From Marinobacter sp. es.048 (lineage in GTDB: Bacteria; Pseudomonadota; Gammaproteobacteria; Pseudomonadales; Oleiphilaceae), in assembly GCF_900188435.1 (NCBI RefSeq), contig NZ_FYFA01000002.1, positions 1,240,001 to 1,304,000 of the forward strand: a stretch of DNA of 64,000 bases. Direction: 5' to 3'. The notes under the pieces are model-generated. The model was not told the origin of the DNA. It made no database searches and saw nothing but the letters and a program-made list of their open reading frames with translations. The position numbers and the translations under genes are program-made. Position 1 is the first letter of the stretch, and each line of letters begins with the position of its first letter. Shown in pieces: positions 8,003-17,441 of the stretch.

Positions 8003-8790
8003 CAGGCTTGTCTCCGGTAGGCAATAAACATCAGGGCGGCGCCGGCAACGATCATCGGGAAGGACAGTACCTGCCCCATGGTAAGCCAGTCAAAAGCGAG
8101 GTAGCCCAGCTGCGGATCTGGCTGACGCACGAATTCCACCAGGAAACGGAACACCCCGTAGCAGACCAGGAACAGACCGGACACCGCCATGGTCGGCCGC
8201 TGCCTGGATGAGAACCACCAAAGGATCACAAACAGGGCGACGCCCTCCAGAGCAAACTGGTACAGCTGGGAAGGATGCCGCGCGAGCGAATCCGGCGCTG
8301 TGCGAAACACCATGCCCCAGGCAACGTCCGTGGGCTTGCCCCACAGCTCGCCATTGATGAAGTTTCCGATCCGTCCTGCACCAAGCCCCAGCGGCACCAG
8401 TGGCGCCACAAAGTCAGCCATGCGCCAGAAACCACTGCCCACTTTTCGGCCGTACCACCACATGGCAAACATTACGCCCAGCAGGCCGCCGTGGAACGAC
8501 ATACCGCCTTCCCAGACCCGGAGCAGCCATAATGGATCCGCCAGGAAGGCATCAAAGTTGTAGAAAAGGACATAGCCGAATCGACCGCCAAGGATCACCC
8601 CCAGGGCCAGGTAAAACAACAGATCACCCATCTGCTCTTCGTTGATGGGCGACCAGGGCTTGCGGGTGCGGATGCGCCCAAGCCACCAGCCAGCCACAAA
8701 GCCGAACAGATAGGTCAGACCATACCAGTGGATCTTTAGGGGACCGATGGCGATGGCCACCGGGTCAATCTGGGGATGCTGCAGCATCAA
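8002..8790 (-). CDS. lgt: Phosphatidylglycerol-prolipoprotein diacylglyceryl transferase
   Basis: A 262-residue inner-membrane enzyme that moves diacylglycerol from phosphatidylglycerol to the lipobox cysteine of prolipoproteins, the first step of lipoprotein maturation. About seven hydrophobic segments are present. Family signatures are visible: [11 protein letters not shown] near the N-terminus, [19 protein letters not shown] (with the conserved His) and [16 protein letters not shown]. lgt next to thyA is a common gammaproteobacterial arrangement. It starts 7 bp after the tauE-like gene and overlaps thyA by one base. Confidence 0.97.
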   Translation of the reverse strand: MMLQHPQIDPVAIAIGPLKIHWYGLTYLFGFVAGWWLGRIRTRKPWSPINEEQMGDLLFYLALGVILGGRFGYVLFYNFDAFLADPLWLLRVWEGGMSFHGGLLGVMFAMWWYGRKVGSGFWRMADFVAPLVPLGLGAGRIGNFINGELWGKPTDVAWGMVFRTAPDSLARHPSQLYQFALEGVALFVILWWFSSRQRPTMAVSGLFLVCYGVFRFLVEFVRQPDPQLGYLAFDWLTMGQVLSFPMIVAGAALMFIAYRRQA

Positions 8791-8797
8791 CTACCTC

Positions 8798-9595
8798 TCA
8801 GCTCAGGAGAAAACGAAGCCCCACCAGCAGGAGCATGATGGAGAAAGTACGCTTGAGAATACGGGCGTTCAGCCGATGGGCCAGGTTGGCGCCAATCCGC
8901 GCAAAGAAAACGCTGGTGAGAATAATACCGATCAGGGCCGGCAAATAAATGAAGCCGACGCTCAGTTCCGGCAACGCGGGATTGTGCCACCCGGTCCAGA
9001 TGTTACCCAGCGCGCCGGCGATGGCGATAGGCAAGCCGGAGGCAGCCGATGTGCCCACCGCCTGCTGCATGCGCACGTTGCACCAGCTCAGATAGGGCAC
9101 TGTGAGGGTCCCACCCCCGATTCCGAAAATCGCCGAGGCCCAGCCGATGCCGCCGCCAGCAACACCCAGACCGGCGGCGCCTGGAACATCACGACCCGGC
9201 TTAGGGTCAACCTGGAAAAACATTTTCAGGCCCACCAGAATCACGAAAATGCCGATGACCAGTTCCAGGGCACGCCCGCTCATCAGGGACGCCGTCCAGG
9301 CGCCAACAAGAGCCCCGGCAATAATTCCGACCATCATGGGCTGAAACAGATCCCAGCGCACCGCGCCGTGCTTGTTATGGGAACGTACGGAGCTGACCGA
9401 CGTGAACACGATGGTCGCCAGCGAGGTACCAACGGCCAGGTGGGGAATAATCTCCGGATTGATTCCCTGCAGACCAAAACTGAACATCAACACAGGCACG
9501 ATGATCAGCCCGCCGCCAATGCCGAAAAGACCCGCCACGGTGCCCGCCAGGGCGCCAAGGGCCAGATAAGATGCTATTACATAGATCAGGGTCAT
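8798..9595 (-). CDS. Sulfite exporter TauE/SafE family membrane protein
   Basis: A ~265-residue polytopic protein with about eight hydrophobic segments and the two inverted TauE/SafE repeats, each with a glycine-rich loop: GTVAGLFGIGGGLIIVPVL near the N-terminus and GWASAIFGIGGGTLTVPYL in the middle. Family members export sulfite, sulfoacetate or related anions; the substrate here is unknown. The frame stays open upstream to 9730. An ATG at 9658 could give a longer N-terminus, but 9595 places the first helix directly at the start as in relatives; neither has a strong ribosome site. It heads the operon with lgt-thyA-folA and is divergent from the NRDE gene 90 bp away. Confidence 0.82.
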   Translation of the reverse strand: MTLIYVIASYLALGALAGTVAGLFGIGGGLIIVPVLMFSFGLQGINPEIIPHLAVGTSLATIVFTSVSSVRSHNKHGAVRWDLFQPMMVGIIAGALVGAWTASLMSGRALELVIGIFVILVGLKMFFQVDPKPGRDVPGAAGLGVAGGGIGWASAIFGIGGGTLTVPYLSWCNVRMQQAVGTSAASGLPIAIAGALGNIWTGWHNPALPELSVGFIYLPALIGIILTSVFFARIGANLAHRLNARILKRTFSIMLLLVGLRFLLS

Positions 9596-9684
9596 AGTTT
9601 GAACCGCACCCGGGAAAACCAAGGCTGGTATGATACACAGCGCAAGAGTCAACTTCATTAAATCCGGGAGCCTACTCCTACACC

Positions 9685-10458
9685 ATGTGCCTGATCGCTT
9701 TCGCCCTTGGCCAGAACCCTCATTTCCCACTGGTTGTTGCCGCCAATCGGGATGAATTCTTCCGTCGCCCGACAGCCGCCATGGACTGGTGGACCACGGA
9801 ATCCGGTAGCCGGGTGCTTGCCGGCCGTGACCTGCTCTCTGGAGGCACCTGGCTTGCGGTCAATGCCCAGGGAGAGGTCAGCGCCGTGACCAACGTCCGC
9901 GAGGGTGCACCGGAAACCGGTCGAATCAGCCGGGGTGAACTGCCTTTGCGGGCTCTCACCGATTCCCGGGATCATCTTGAGGACTATCTGCTCGACACGG
10001 CCAACCAGTTCTCCGGCTTCAACCTGGTGCACATGACCACAGCAGATGGCTGGTATTTCAGTAACCGGGATGCCCATCCAGGCCGGCAAATCCACCGTGG
10101 GGTCTACGGCCTGAGCAACCATCTGCTGCAGACCCCCTGGCCCAAGCTCCTGCGCCTCCGGCAGGCTGCAGGGGATACCATTGCCGCCGCCGGCCACAAC
10201 GCAGAAAAGCTACACAAGGAGCTGATCCCCCTGCTCCAGGACAGCACGCCGGCACCGGACCATCTGCTACCCGACACTGGCGTTGGCCTGGAGACGGAGC
10301 GCTTCCTGTCGTCGCCCTTTATCGTCGGTTCCGATTATGGCACCCGGGCAACCACCGTAGTGACCGTGTCTGTCAGCGGTGAGATCAAGGTAACCGAACA
10401 GAGCTGGGGCCCGGACGCCGAAACCGGGGAACGCCGTCACTTCCATTGGCAGCGATAG
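9685..10458 (+). CDS. NRDE (TANGO2-like) family protein
   Basis: A 257-residue protein beginning MCLIAFA, with the family-naming ANRDE motif at residues ~20-24 followed by FFRRPT and, later, GRDLLSGGTWLAV, RGELPL and GVYGLSNH. The N-terminal Met-Cys arrangement recalls Ntn-hydrolase-like proteins, in which Cys2 would be the nucleophile after Met removal; this is an inference. The TANGO2 family is linked to haem or lipid handling in eukaryotes, but the bacterial role is not settled. No signal peptide is seen. It is monocistronic and followed by the xseB promoter. Confidence 0.85.
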   Translation: MCLIAFALGQNPHFPLVVAANRDEFFRRPTAAMDWWTTESGSRVLAGRDLLSGGTWLAVNAQGEVSAVTNVREGAPETGRISRGELPLRALTDSRDHLEDYLLDTANQFSGFNLVHMTTADGWYFSNRDAHPGRQIHRGVYGLSNHLLQTPWPKLLRLRQAAGDTIAAAGHNAEKLHKELIPLLQDSTPAPDHLLPDTGVGLETERFLSSPFIVGSDYGTRATTVVTVSVSGEIKVTEQSWGPDAETGERRHFHWQR

Positions 10459-10469
10459 CGATCAGGCTC

Positions 10470-10478
10470 TGGTATAAT
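10470..10478 (+). promoter_or_regulatory. Extended -10 promoter for xseB-ispA
   Basis: TGG directly followed by TATAAT (10473-10478) makes an extended -10. It sits 35 bases before the xseB start and just after the preceding stop. No clear -35 is needed for this class. Confidence 0.6.
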
Positions 10479-10513
10479 CCGCGAAATTCTGCCACCCGAT
10501 CGGAGGGCCCCTG

Positions 10514-10768
10514 ATGGCCGGTGAACAAGGCGCCACATCGATAGCCGATTTTGAGAAATCTCTTGATGAGCTGGAAAAGCTGGTTCGCGATCTGGAACAG
10601 GGCGAGCTGTCTCTGGAACAGTCCCTGACGGCGTTTGAGCGGGGTGTCAAGCTGACCCGTGAATGTCAGCAAGCGCTTAAGAGCGCCGAGCAACGGGTCG
10701 AACAACTGGTTCAAAACAGTGACGGCTCCCTGGAAACCCGCCCGTTTTCACCGGATGATGCTGACTGA
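10514..10768 (+). CDS. xseB: Exodeoxyribonuclease VII small subunit
   Basis: An 84-residue XseB, the small subunit that binds as several copies along the XseA coiled coil of exonuclease VII, which degrades single-stranded DNA. The family core is clear: [33 protein letters not shown], a helical hairpin with heptad leucines, followed by an acidic tail. The length equals the usual ~80 residues. The stop overlaps the ispA start by one base (TGATG), the normal xseB-ispA-dxs arrangement in gammaproteobacteria. A GGAGG-like site (CGGAGGGCCCCTG) precedes the ATG. Confidence 0.95.
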   Translation: MAGEQGATSIADFEKSLDELEKLVRDLEQGELSLEQSLTAFERGVKLTRECQQALKSAEQRVEQLVQNSDGSLETRPFSPDDAD

Positions 10769-11664
10769 TGTCCGGACCGAACCTGTTTACCTCTGACTTT
10801 CTGGAAACCTGCCGGGCCCGCGTCGATGCGGAACTGGACCGGTGCATTACCCATGACTCCGCCTCCGGTCGACTGCAGGAAGCCATGCGCTACAGCGTGT
10901 TGGGCGGCGGCAAGCGAATCCGACCGGCGCTGTGCCTCGCGGCGGCAAAGGCGCTGGGACAGACCGGTGACGGGGCCCTGATTCCGGCCTGCGCGGTGGA
11001 ACTGATCCATGCTTACTCACTGATCCACGATGACCTGCCGGCCATGGACGACGATGACTTGCGCCGCGGTCGGCCCACCACCCACATAGCCTTCGATGAG
11101 GCCACCGCCATCCTCGCTGGTGATGCCCTGCAGGCACTGGCATTCGGCTGGCTTGCCGAAGCTCCGGGGCTGTCTGAATCGGTGCGCCTGATCATGGTCA
11201 GGGAACTGGCCAGGGCCAGTGGCCATGGGGGAATGGTTGGTGGCCAGGCCATTGATCTTGAATCCGTTGGCAAAACCCTGGCACTGGCACAACTTGAAAC
11301 CATGCACCGGCACAAGACTGGCGCCCTGATCGAGACCAGCGTTCGGATTGGCGCCCTGACCGCGCCGTCGGTCAACGAGCAGACTCTGGCCTCCCTTACA
11401 CAGTATGCCAAGGCACTGGGCCTGGCATTCCAGGTTCAGGATGACCTGCTGGACATCGAGGGTGACACCACGGTCATTGGCAAACCCCAGGGTTCGGATG
11501 CCGCCCGCGCCAAACCCACCTATCCCGCCCTGCTTGGTGTGGCCGGCGCCCGGGAGCATCTGGCGGATCTGCTTGGGCAGGCCCAGCAAAGCCTGCGGGA
11601 TTTCGGCACCGAAGCCGATCCTTTGAGGGCCATGGCCGATTACGTGGTGGCAAGAACCCATTGA
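10768..11664 (+). CDS. ispA: Farnesyl diphosphate synthase
   Basis: A 298-residue IspA that condenses dimethylallyl or geranyl diphosphate with isopentenyl diphosphate to make farnesyl diphosphate for undecaprenol, quinone and haem-O synthesis. The first aspartate-rich motif is DDLPAMDDDDLRRG and the second is DDLLDIEGD; GGGKRIRPAL, an IPP-binding stretch, is near the N-terminus. The length equals the 299 residues of E. coli IspA. It is coupled to xseB and followed after 133 bp by dxs, the first enzyme of the same pathway. Confidence 0.95.
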   Translation: MSGPNLFTSDFLETCRARVDAELDRCITHDSASGRLQEAMRYSVLGGGKRIRPALCLAAAKALGQTGDGALIPACAVELIHAYSLIHDDLPAMDDDDLRRGRPTTHIAFDEATAILAGDALQALAFGWLAEAPGLSESVRLIMVRELARASGHGGMVGGQAIDLESVGKTLALAQLETMHRHKTGALIETSVRIGALTAPSVNEQTLASLTQYAKALGLAFQVQDDLLDIEGDTTVIGKPQGSDAARAKPTYPALLGVAGAREHLADLLGQAQQSLRDFGTEADPLRAMADYVVARTH

Positions 11665-11751
11665 ACCACGGCGCCCGGAAGGCGCACACTGGCTGTAGAT
11701 ATTTTCGTAACAACTGGCCCGCTTTGTGTGAAACAGCCTCCCCTGTTCCCT

Positions 11752-11757
11752 TATAAT
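11752..11757 (+). promoter_or_regulatory. Candidate -10 (TATAAT) for dxs
   Basis: A perfect TATAAT lies 41 bases before the dxs ATG, in the 133-bp ispA-dxs gap. The -35 region is poor, so this may be a weak or activated internal promoter. Confidence 0.45.
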
Positions 11758-11797
11758 GCCAGTCAGTTACTGAACGTACCGGAAAAGACCCGAGCAG

Positions 11798-13729
11798 ATG
11801 CAGGACACTTATATTTTCAAGGAAATCCCGTCACAGCGGCCCAACACGCCTCTGTTGGACCGGATTGACGAACCCGCCCAGCTGAGAGAGCTGGCCCCGG
11901 AGCAGCTGACCCTGCTGGCCCGGGAGCTCAGGGCATTTCTGTTATGGTCAGTGGGCCAGACCGGCGGCCATTTTGGCGCGGGTCTGGGCGTGCTTGAGCT
12001 TACCGTCGCCCTTCACTACGTCTTTGAAACTCCGAGCGACCGCCTGGTCTGGGATGTCGGCCATCAGGCCTATCCCCACAAGATACTGACCGGCCGGAAG
12101 GAGGCGATGGGCAGCATCCGGCGCAAAGGCGGCCTGGCCGGCTTCCCGAAACGGGCCGAAAGCGAATACGACACCTTTGGCGTTGGCCACTCCAGCACCT
12201 CGATCAGTGCGGCATTGGGCATGGCCATCGCCGCGCGCCTGCAACAGACCGGTCGCAAGAGCATTGCCGTCATTGGTGACGGTGCCATGACCGCCGGCAT
12301 GGCATTCGAGGCCCTTAACCATGCCGGTCACCTGCATGCCGACATGCTGGTTATCCTCAACGATAATGACATGTCGATCTCCCGGAATGTTGGCGGGCTG
12401 TCCAACTACTTTGCCAAGCTGCTGTCCAGCCGCACCTACAATCAGGTGCGCGACAGCAGCAAGAAGGTTCTGCAGGGGGCGCCGCACCTGATGGCGCTGG
12501 CCAAGAAGACCGAGGAGCACTTCAAGGGCATGATTGCCCCGGGCACCCTGTTCGAAGAACTGGGCTTCAACTACATCGGCCCGATCGATGGCCATGACCT
12601 GCCCCTGCTGGTGGAAACCCTGGAGAATATTCGCGAACTTGAAGGTCCGCAGTTCCTGCATGTGGTGACTACCAAAGGCAAGGGCTTTGCCCCGTCGGAA
12701 GCGGATCCGATTGGTTATCACGCCATCAACAAGATCGAGCCGGTTCCACCCAGCAAGCTCGAACCGGTCAAACCAAAACCGAAGAAACCAAAATACGCCA
12801 ACGTCTTTGGCCAGTGGCTGTGCGATTCTGCCGAGCAGGATGAGCGTGTGGTGGGCATTACCCCGGCCATGTGTGAAGGCTCGGATCTGCTGGCTTTCTC
12901 ACAGCGTTTCCCGGAACGCTATTTCGATGTCGCCATTGCCGAACAACACGCGGTCACACTGGCTGCGGGTCTGGCCTGTGATGGCGCCAAACCGGTTGTC
13001 GCCATCTATTCGACGTTCCTGCAGCGGGCCTACGATCAACTGATCCACGATGTCGCCATCCAGAATCTGGATGTTCTGTTCGCCATTGATCGCGCGGGCC
13101 TGGTCGGTGAAGACGGCCCGACCCACGCCGGTGCATTTGACATCAGCTACCTGCGCTGCGTGCCGAACATGGTGGTGATGACACCCTCGGACGAAAACGA
13201 AACCCGCCAGATGCTCCAGACCGGCATGTTTTACGAAGGACCGGCTTCGGTTCGCTACCCGCGTGGCACGGGCCCCGGTGCCGAAATACAGCAGGAATTG
13301 ACACCGCTGGAGATTGGCAAGGGTCGCCGGATTCGCAGCGGAAAAGGGGTGGCCATACTCAATTTTGGTACCCTACTGGCGCCAGCGCTGGAGGCCGCAG
13401 AAGCCATGGGCGCGACAGTCGCCGACATGCGTTTCGTCAAACCCCTGGATGAGGATCTGGTGCTGGAGCTCGCCGAGCAGCATGAACTGCTCGTCACCCT
13501 GGAAGAGAACGCCATTGCCGGCGGTGCCGGCAGCGCCGTGACCGAATTCCTTAACAGCCGGCTGGTCGCCATGCCGGTGCTTCAACTGGGCCTAACGGAT
13601 ACCTTCATGGACCACGGCAAGCATGGTGAACTGTTGGCCGAGTGTGGCCTGGACGCCAAAGGTATTGAATCGGCTATCCGCACGCGGGTGGAAACCCTCC
13701 GCCACCAGAATCTGAAAGTCGTCAAATAA
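11798..13729 (+). CDS. dxs: 1-deoxy-D-xylulose-5-phosphate synthase
   Basis: A 643-residue thiamine-diphosphate enzyme condensing pyruvate and glyceraldehyde-3-phosphate in the first committed step of the methylerythritol phosphate pathway. It shows [20 protein letters not shown] and [15 protein letters not shown] (active-site His), the ThDP-binding [15 protein letters not shown] with an N partner (LNDNDMSIS), the central [17 protein letters not shown] (catalytic Glu) and the C-terminal transketolase-like domain. A short Pro/Lys-rich stretch (residues ~318-328) links domains. The length is near the E. coli value of 620. It is followed by a strong bidirectional terminator. Confidence 0.97.
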   Translation: MQDTYIFKEIPSQRPNTPLLDRIDEPAQLRELAPEQLTLLARELRAFLLWSVGQTGGHFGAGLGVLELTVALHYVFETPSDRLVWDVGHQAYPHKILTGRKEAMGSIRRKGGLAGFPKRAESEYDTFGVGHSSTSISAALGMAIAARLQQTGRKSIAVIGDGAMTAGMAFEALNHAGHLHADMLVILNDNDMSISRNVGGLSNYFAKLLSSRTYNQVRDSSKKVLQGAPHLMALAKKTEEHFKGMIAPGTLFEELGFNYIGPIDGHDLPLLVETLENIRELEGPQFLHVVTTKGKGFAPSEADPIGYHAINKIEPVPPSKLEPVKPKPKKPKYANVFGQWLCDSAEQDERVVGITPAMCEGSDLLAFSQRFPERYFDVAIAEQHAVTLAAGLACDGAKPVVAIYSTFLQRAYDQLIHDVAIQNLDVLFAIDRAGLVGEDGPTHAGAFDISYLRCVPNMVVMTPSDENETRQMLQTGMFYEGPASVRYPRGTGPGAEIQQELTPLEIGKGRRIRSGKGVAILNFGTLLAPALEAAEAMGATVADMRFVKPLDEDLVLELAEQHELLVTLEENAIAGGAGSAVTEFLNSRLVAMPVLQLGLTDTFMDHGKHGELLAECGLDAKGIESAIRTRVETLRHQNLKVVK

Positions 13730-13752
13730 CCATAAATCTTACTTTCGAATGT

Positions 13753-13781
13753 AAAAAGCCCGCGACAATCGCGGGCTTTTT
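13753..13781. terminator. Bidirectional terminator between dxs and ribA
   Basis: AAAAAGCCCGCG (13753-13764) and its exact complement (13770-13781) enclose a 5-nt loop. A- and T-runs flank it on both sides, serving both convergent genes. Confidence 0.92.
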
Positions 13782-13803
13782 GGTATCCAGATCCGAAATC
13801 GGC

Positions 13804-14418
13804 TCAGATCTCCGGATCATCGTCCTGGTGCGTCTCCAGCCAGTGGCCCAGCTTGCTCTGCTTGGTATCGAGGTAGTGTTCATTGTGGGGGTTGCGGCCC
13901 ACATGCAGAGCGACCCTTTCGGTGATGTCGATGCCATAGGAGGACAGCGCTTTCACCTTGCGGGGGTTGTTGGTCATCAGCCGCAGGCTCTTGATGCCGA
14001 GATGCTCCAGCATGTCCTTGCACATGCTGTAGTCACGCAGATCCGCCGCGAACCCCAAGCGCTCATTGGCTTCAACGGTATCAGCACCCTGATCCTGCAG
14101 GTGGTAAGCGCGAATCTTGTTCAGCAAGCCGATTCCCCGCCCTTCCTGGCGCAGGTACATCAGAATACCCCGGCCTTCCCGGGCGATACTTCGCAGCGCC
14201 TCCTCCAGCTGGTAACCGCAGTCACAACGCATACTGTAGAGGGCATCACCGGTAAGACATTCCGAGTGGGTGCGGGCAAGCATGGGTTCGTCACTATCGA
14301 GGTCGCCCAAGGTCAGGGCAACGTGTTCCTTTCCGGTATCCGGTTCTTCAAAGCCGTGCATATCAAATACCCCGAACGGGGTCGGCAACCGGCAGGTCTG
14401 GATGTAGCGAACAGCCAC
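13804..14418 (-). CDS. ribA: GTP cyclohydrolase II
   Basis: A 204-residue RibA catalysing the first step of riboflavin synthesis, GTP to diaminohydroxy-ribosylaminopyrimidine phosphate, formate and pyrophosphate. The zinc ligands lie in [19 protein letters not shown] (C-x10-C-x-C). [15 protein letters not shown] and GIDITERV are further family motifs. The frame stays open to 14493, but a GTG at 14418 preceded by GAGG (7-nt spacing) gives a start that aligns with the compact E. coli protein (196 residues). It is monofunctional: no RibB domain is attached. It is a single gene with its own terminator. Confidence 0.95.
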   Translation of the reverse strand: MAVRYIQTCRLPTPFGVFDMHGFEEPDTGKEHVALTLGDLDSDEPMLARTHSECLTGDALYSMRCDCGYQLEEALRSIAREGRGILMYLRQEGRGIGLLNKIRAYHLQDQGADTVEANERLGFAADLRDYSMCKDMLEHLGIKSLRLMTNNPRKVKALSSYGIDITERVALHVGRNPHNEHYLDTKQSKLGHWLETHQDDDPEI

Positions 14419-14552
14419 AGTGTTTCCTCGTGGTTCAGTCAATCGGGCCGCGCATTCTATCACGGGCCCGCCCGCTTGGCGTAGTCTCGACACTGTTGCT
14501 CCTCCGGCATAGTCTTAGTAAACAACACTTACGAGCGCGGACGTCCGCCAGA

Positions 14553-15035
14553 TCAGGCGTTATCGGCCACCCAGTGGCCACTACGACCGCCTTTCTTCTC
14601 CAGCAGCCGCACCGAACCGATCTCCATACCACGGTCCACGGCCTTGCACATGTCGTACAGTGTCAGCGCCGCAACGCTTGCCGCGGTCAGCGCTTCCATC
14701 TCGACACCGGTCTGGCCGGACAGTTTGCAGCGGGTGAGAATGTGCACAGAAGCACCATCACTGCCCGGACTCAGCTCGACTTTCACAGAGGTCAGGTTCA
14801 AGGCATGGCACAGGGGAATCAGATCATGGGTCTTCTTCGCAGCCATGATACCGGCGATACGGGCAACAGCCAGGACATCCCCCTTTGGATGCTCACCCTC
14901 AATAATCATGTTGAGGGTTTCCGGCGCCATGCGGATGGTGGCTTCAGCGCGGGCTTCGCGTTCGGTGGCCGCCTTGTCGGTCACGTCCACCATGCGGGCT
15001 TCGCCCTTGTCATCGAGATGGGTCAGTTTGCTCAA
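14553..15035 (-). CDS. moaC: Cyclic pyranopterin monophosphate synthase
   Basis: A 160-residue MoaC that converts the MoaA product into cyclic pyranopterin monophosphate in molybdenum cofactor synthesis. Strong motifs are [36 protein letters not shown] and [23 protein letters not shown]. The start is placed at a TTG (15035) because GGGAG precedes it by 5 bases and the resulting SKLTH N-terminus matches MoaC of E. coli (MSQLTH). An open frame continues to 15119 but adds residues unlike the family. It is the only Moco-synthesis gene here; the Moco-dependent msrP lies near the window end. Confidence 0.95.
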   Translation of the reverse strand: MSKLTHLDDKGEARMVDVTDKAATEREARAEATIRMAPETLNMIIEGEHPKGDVLAVARIAGIMAAKKTHDLIPLCHALNLTSVKVELSPGSDGASVHILTRCKLSGQTGVEMEALTAASVAALTLYDMCKAVDRGMEIGSVRLLEKKGGRSGHWVADNA

Positions 15036-15122
15036 GGTGTCTCCCGGAATCGGTTGTGCAAGATGGTGAAAAACGCAGGAACAACAGCATAACAGAGATG
15101 GCCACGGCGTCGCTGACAAGTG

Positions 15123-16094
15123 TCAGCTTTGCGGCCACCAGAAGCGGATACCGGCGATGCCCTGGCCACCTCGCTGACGGGCTTCCTGGCGATCGCTGGG
15201 CGACAGCCCACCCAGGGCAAACACCGGCAGCCCGGCTGCGGACACCAGGTCGGCAAAAGCTGGCCAGCCCAGGGTCGGCGCACCCGGGTGGCTTTCCGTC
15301 GGCTGCACAGGCCCCAGGGTCACGTAGTCCGCTCCGATTGCCGACGCATGATCAATTTCCTGCCTGTCATGACAGGACACCCCAAGCCAGACACTCCCCG
15401 GAACCGGTCGGGCCGAGAGCCCGGCCGCCTCACGCCAGGGCAGGTGAAGCCCCCGGGCACCGGGTGTGGTGCGGAATACTTCGGGGCCGCCGTGAACAAT
15501 CAGGGCAGCTTCAGCCTTTTCACAAACCGGAACCGCTTTCGCCGCCAAGTCCCGATAGGCCTGTGCACTCATGGTAGAAGCCCGGAGCACCACGAGGGGA
15601 GGCCTGGCAATCCCAAGACCCGTCTGAAGGCGCGCAACAGCCTGATCCGGATCACTGGCTTCTCCGGTGATCGCAAGCTGACGGGGTAACCGCAGGGCGC
15701 GAATGATTGGCCGGTTGGCGGCGGGGAAGTCCTCATCCCGAAGCTGCGCCGGGGCAAGCCATTCAACCGGCTGCCCCTCGCATCCCTTGGCTTCGCCTTC
15801 GGCGGCTCTGGTTTCCCAGACGTCCAGGAAAACCCGCTTGTCGCCATAGTCGTGGCGGATGCCAATAACAGGCTCCAGGGAGTCTTCCGGCACTCTCAGG
15901 CTGGTTTCCTCGGCAATCTCACGCACCAGTGCCGCCTGAACACTCTCACCCGGCTCCACCTTGCCCCCGGGGAACTCCAGCAAGCCCCCCTGATGGACAT
16001 GGTCCGGCCGGCGGGCAATCAATACCCGTCCATCCCGAACAATAACCGCAACGGCAACGTGAATTTCTTTTACGGGGGCTTCCGACGCAGACAT
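15123..16094 (-). CDS. Nudix (MutT-like) hydrolase fused to a degenerate ThiE-like domain
   Basis: A 323-residue two-domain protein. Residues ~10-135 are a Nudix domain whose box reads GGKVEPGESVQAALVREIAEETSL; the catalytic Glu residues are present although the usual Gly near the end is Ser. By homology it should sanitise oxidised nucleotides such as 8-oxo-dGTP. Residues ~150-320 form a TIM-barrel-like ThiE/TenI domain (GADYVTLGPVQPTESHPG; FALGGL). ThiE phosphate- and substrate-binding motifs are altered: the NDR and HLGQ positions read HGG and HLPW. Thiamine-phosphate synthase activity is therefore doubtful. Such fusions occur beside argJ in pseudomonads; here argJ is 2 bp upstream, in one operon. 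Confidence 0.87.
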   Translation of the reverse strand: MSASEAPVKEIHVAVAVIVRDGRVLIARRPDHVHQGGLLEFPGGKVEPGESVQAALVREIAEETSLRVPEDSLEPVIGIRHDYGDKRVFLDVWETRAAEGEAKGCEGQPVEWLAPAQLRDEDFPAANRPIIRALRLPRQLAITGEASDPDQAVARLQTGLGIARPPLVVLRASTMSAQAYRDLAAKAVPVCEKAEAALIVHGGPEVFRTTPGARGLHLPWREAAGLSARPVPGSVWLGVSCHDRQEIDHASAIGADYVTLGPVQPTESHPGAPTLGWPAFADLVSAAGLPVFALGGLSPSDRQEARQRGGQGIAGIRFWWPQS

Positions 16095-16096
16095 GG

Positions 16097-17314
16097 TCAG
16101 GTACGGTACTCTGCGTTGATGGTGACGTAATCATGGGAGAAGTCGCAGGTCCAGACCGTCTCCCGGACATCACCCCGTTTGAGATCAATGGCAATGGTGA
16201 TCTCTTCCCGGTCCATCACAGCCTGCCCACGGGCTTCCGAGTAGTCCTCGGCCCTGCCACCGTTGCGGACCAGACAGACATCACCCAGGTAGATCTCCAG
16301 AGCGTCGAGATCCAGCCCGTCGACACCGGCGCGCCCTACCGCCGCCAGAATCCGGCCCCAGTTCGGATCCGAGGCGAACAGTGCGGTCTTGACCAACGGC
16401 GAATGCGCAACGGTGTAGGCGACATCCAGCGCCTCCTGTTGGCTGGCTGCGCCAGTGACATCGATGGTGACAAACTTGGTTGCACCCTCGCCGTCACGGA
16501 CAATGGCATGGGCCAGTTCCAGATAAACGTTTTGCAGTGCCTCCCTGAGCTTGGGCAGCGCCGGGCTGGAGGCGGTGATCTCAGGGCCGGAGTACTGACC
16601 ACTGGCCATCAGCATGCAGGCATCGTTGGTGGAGGTATCGCCATCAATGGTGATGCGATTAAAGGATCGCTCTCCCAGTTCGGAGGCAAGCGTCTGCAGT
16701 AGCTTGGGCGCAATCCGGGCATCGGTGGCAATAAACCCGAGCATGGTCGCCATGTTGGGACGAATCATGCCCGCGCCCTTGCTGATGCCGGAAATGGTCA
16801 CCGTATGGCCGTCCAGCTCCACCTGACAGGACGCACCTTTCGGGCGAGTGTCCGTGGTCATGATGCCACTGGCGGCTTCAGCCCAGCGATTCTCCGCAGT
16901 GTTCGCCAAAGCCTCCGGAAGCGCGCCAACAATCTTCTGGACCGGCAACGGCTCGCCAATCACCCCCGTGGAAAACGGCAGAATCTCGGCTTCCGTGACG
17001 CCCCCCTGCTTTGCCAGGGCCTGGCAGCAGGCCACCGCATCGCGCATACCTTGGTCACCGGTACCGGCGTTGGCATTGCCGGTATTGATCAAGAGGTACC
17101 TGGGCGAGGTCTCGGCCAGATGCCGGCGGCTGAGGGTAACCGGTGCCGCACAGAACTGGTTTTTCGTGAAGATACCGGCTACCCGGCTTTCCGGTGCCAG
17201 CGCAAACACAACCACGTCCTTACGCCCCGGCTTCTTTATGCCTGCACTGGCTATGCCGACCTTGACCCCGGCTACCGGGTAAAACTCAGGTAAGGTTCCC
17301 GGACCTACCGCCAT
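16097..17314 (-). CDS. argJ: Bifunctional glutamate N-acetyltransferase / ornithine acetyltransferase
   Basis: A 405-residue ArgJ of the arginine pathway. It transfers acetyl from acetylornithine to glutamate and can also use acetyl-CoA. The precursor self-cleaves before a Thr into alpha and beta chains, and the site is visible in KGAGMIRPNMATMLGF. Other conserved stretches are TNDACMLMASG, GEGATKFVTIDVTGA and SDPNWGRILAAVGR. The length matches the family (~405). It is followed immediately by the Nudix fusion gene and lies downstream of secA in the usual pseudomonad order, but separated from it by a terminator. Confidence 0.96.
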   Translation of the reverse strand: MAVGPGTLPEFYPVAGVKVGIASAGIKKPGRKDVVVFALAPESRVAGIFTKNQFCAAPVTLSRRHLAETSPRYLLINTGNANAGTGDQGMRDAVACCQALAKQGGVTEAEILPFSTGVIGEPLPVQKIVGALPEALANTAENRWAEAASGIMTTDTRPKGASCQVELDGHTVTISGISKGAGMIRPNMATMLGFIATDARIAPKLLQTLASELGERSFNRITIDGDTSTNDACMLMASGQYSGPEITASSPALPKLREALQNVYLELAHAIVRDGEGATKFVTIDVTGAASQQEALDVAYTVAHSPLVKTALFASDPNWGRILAAVGRAGVDGLDLDALEIYLGDVCLVRNGGRAEDYSEARGQAVMDREEITIAIDLKRGDVRETVWTCDFSHDYVTINAEYRT

Positions 17315-17372
17315 TCTGCCATTCCTCTTGTCTGGGGTTGTGCTCGAAGGACCACACGAACCGCCGAAAACG

Positions 17373-17416
17373 AAAAAACCCGCATCCCACCAGTCGTGGC
17401 TGGAAGATTGCGGGTT
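17373..17416 (-). terminator. Rho-independent terminator of secA
   Basis: Read on the minus strand, AACCCGCA and TGCGGGTT form the outer stem around an inner CCAG/CTGG hairpin, followed by a T-run. It lies 25 bp beyond the secA stop. Confidence 0.75.
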
Positions 17417-17441
17417 CCGATGGTTCTGTCAGTGCTCTAGA

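Noticed and set aside
9596..9730. N-terminal extension of the TauE-like protein to 9730
   Set aside because: It would run into the coding sequence of the divergent NRDE gene and adds residues unlike a TauE N-terminus; 9595 (or possibly 9658) is more likely.
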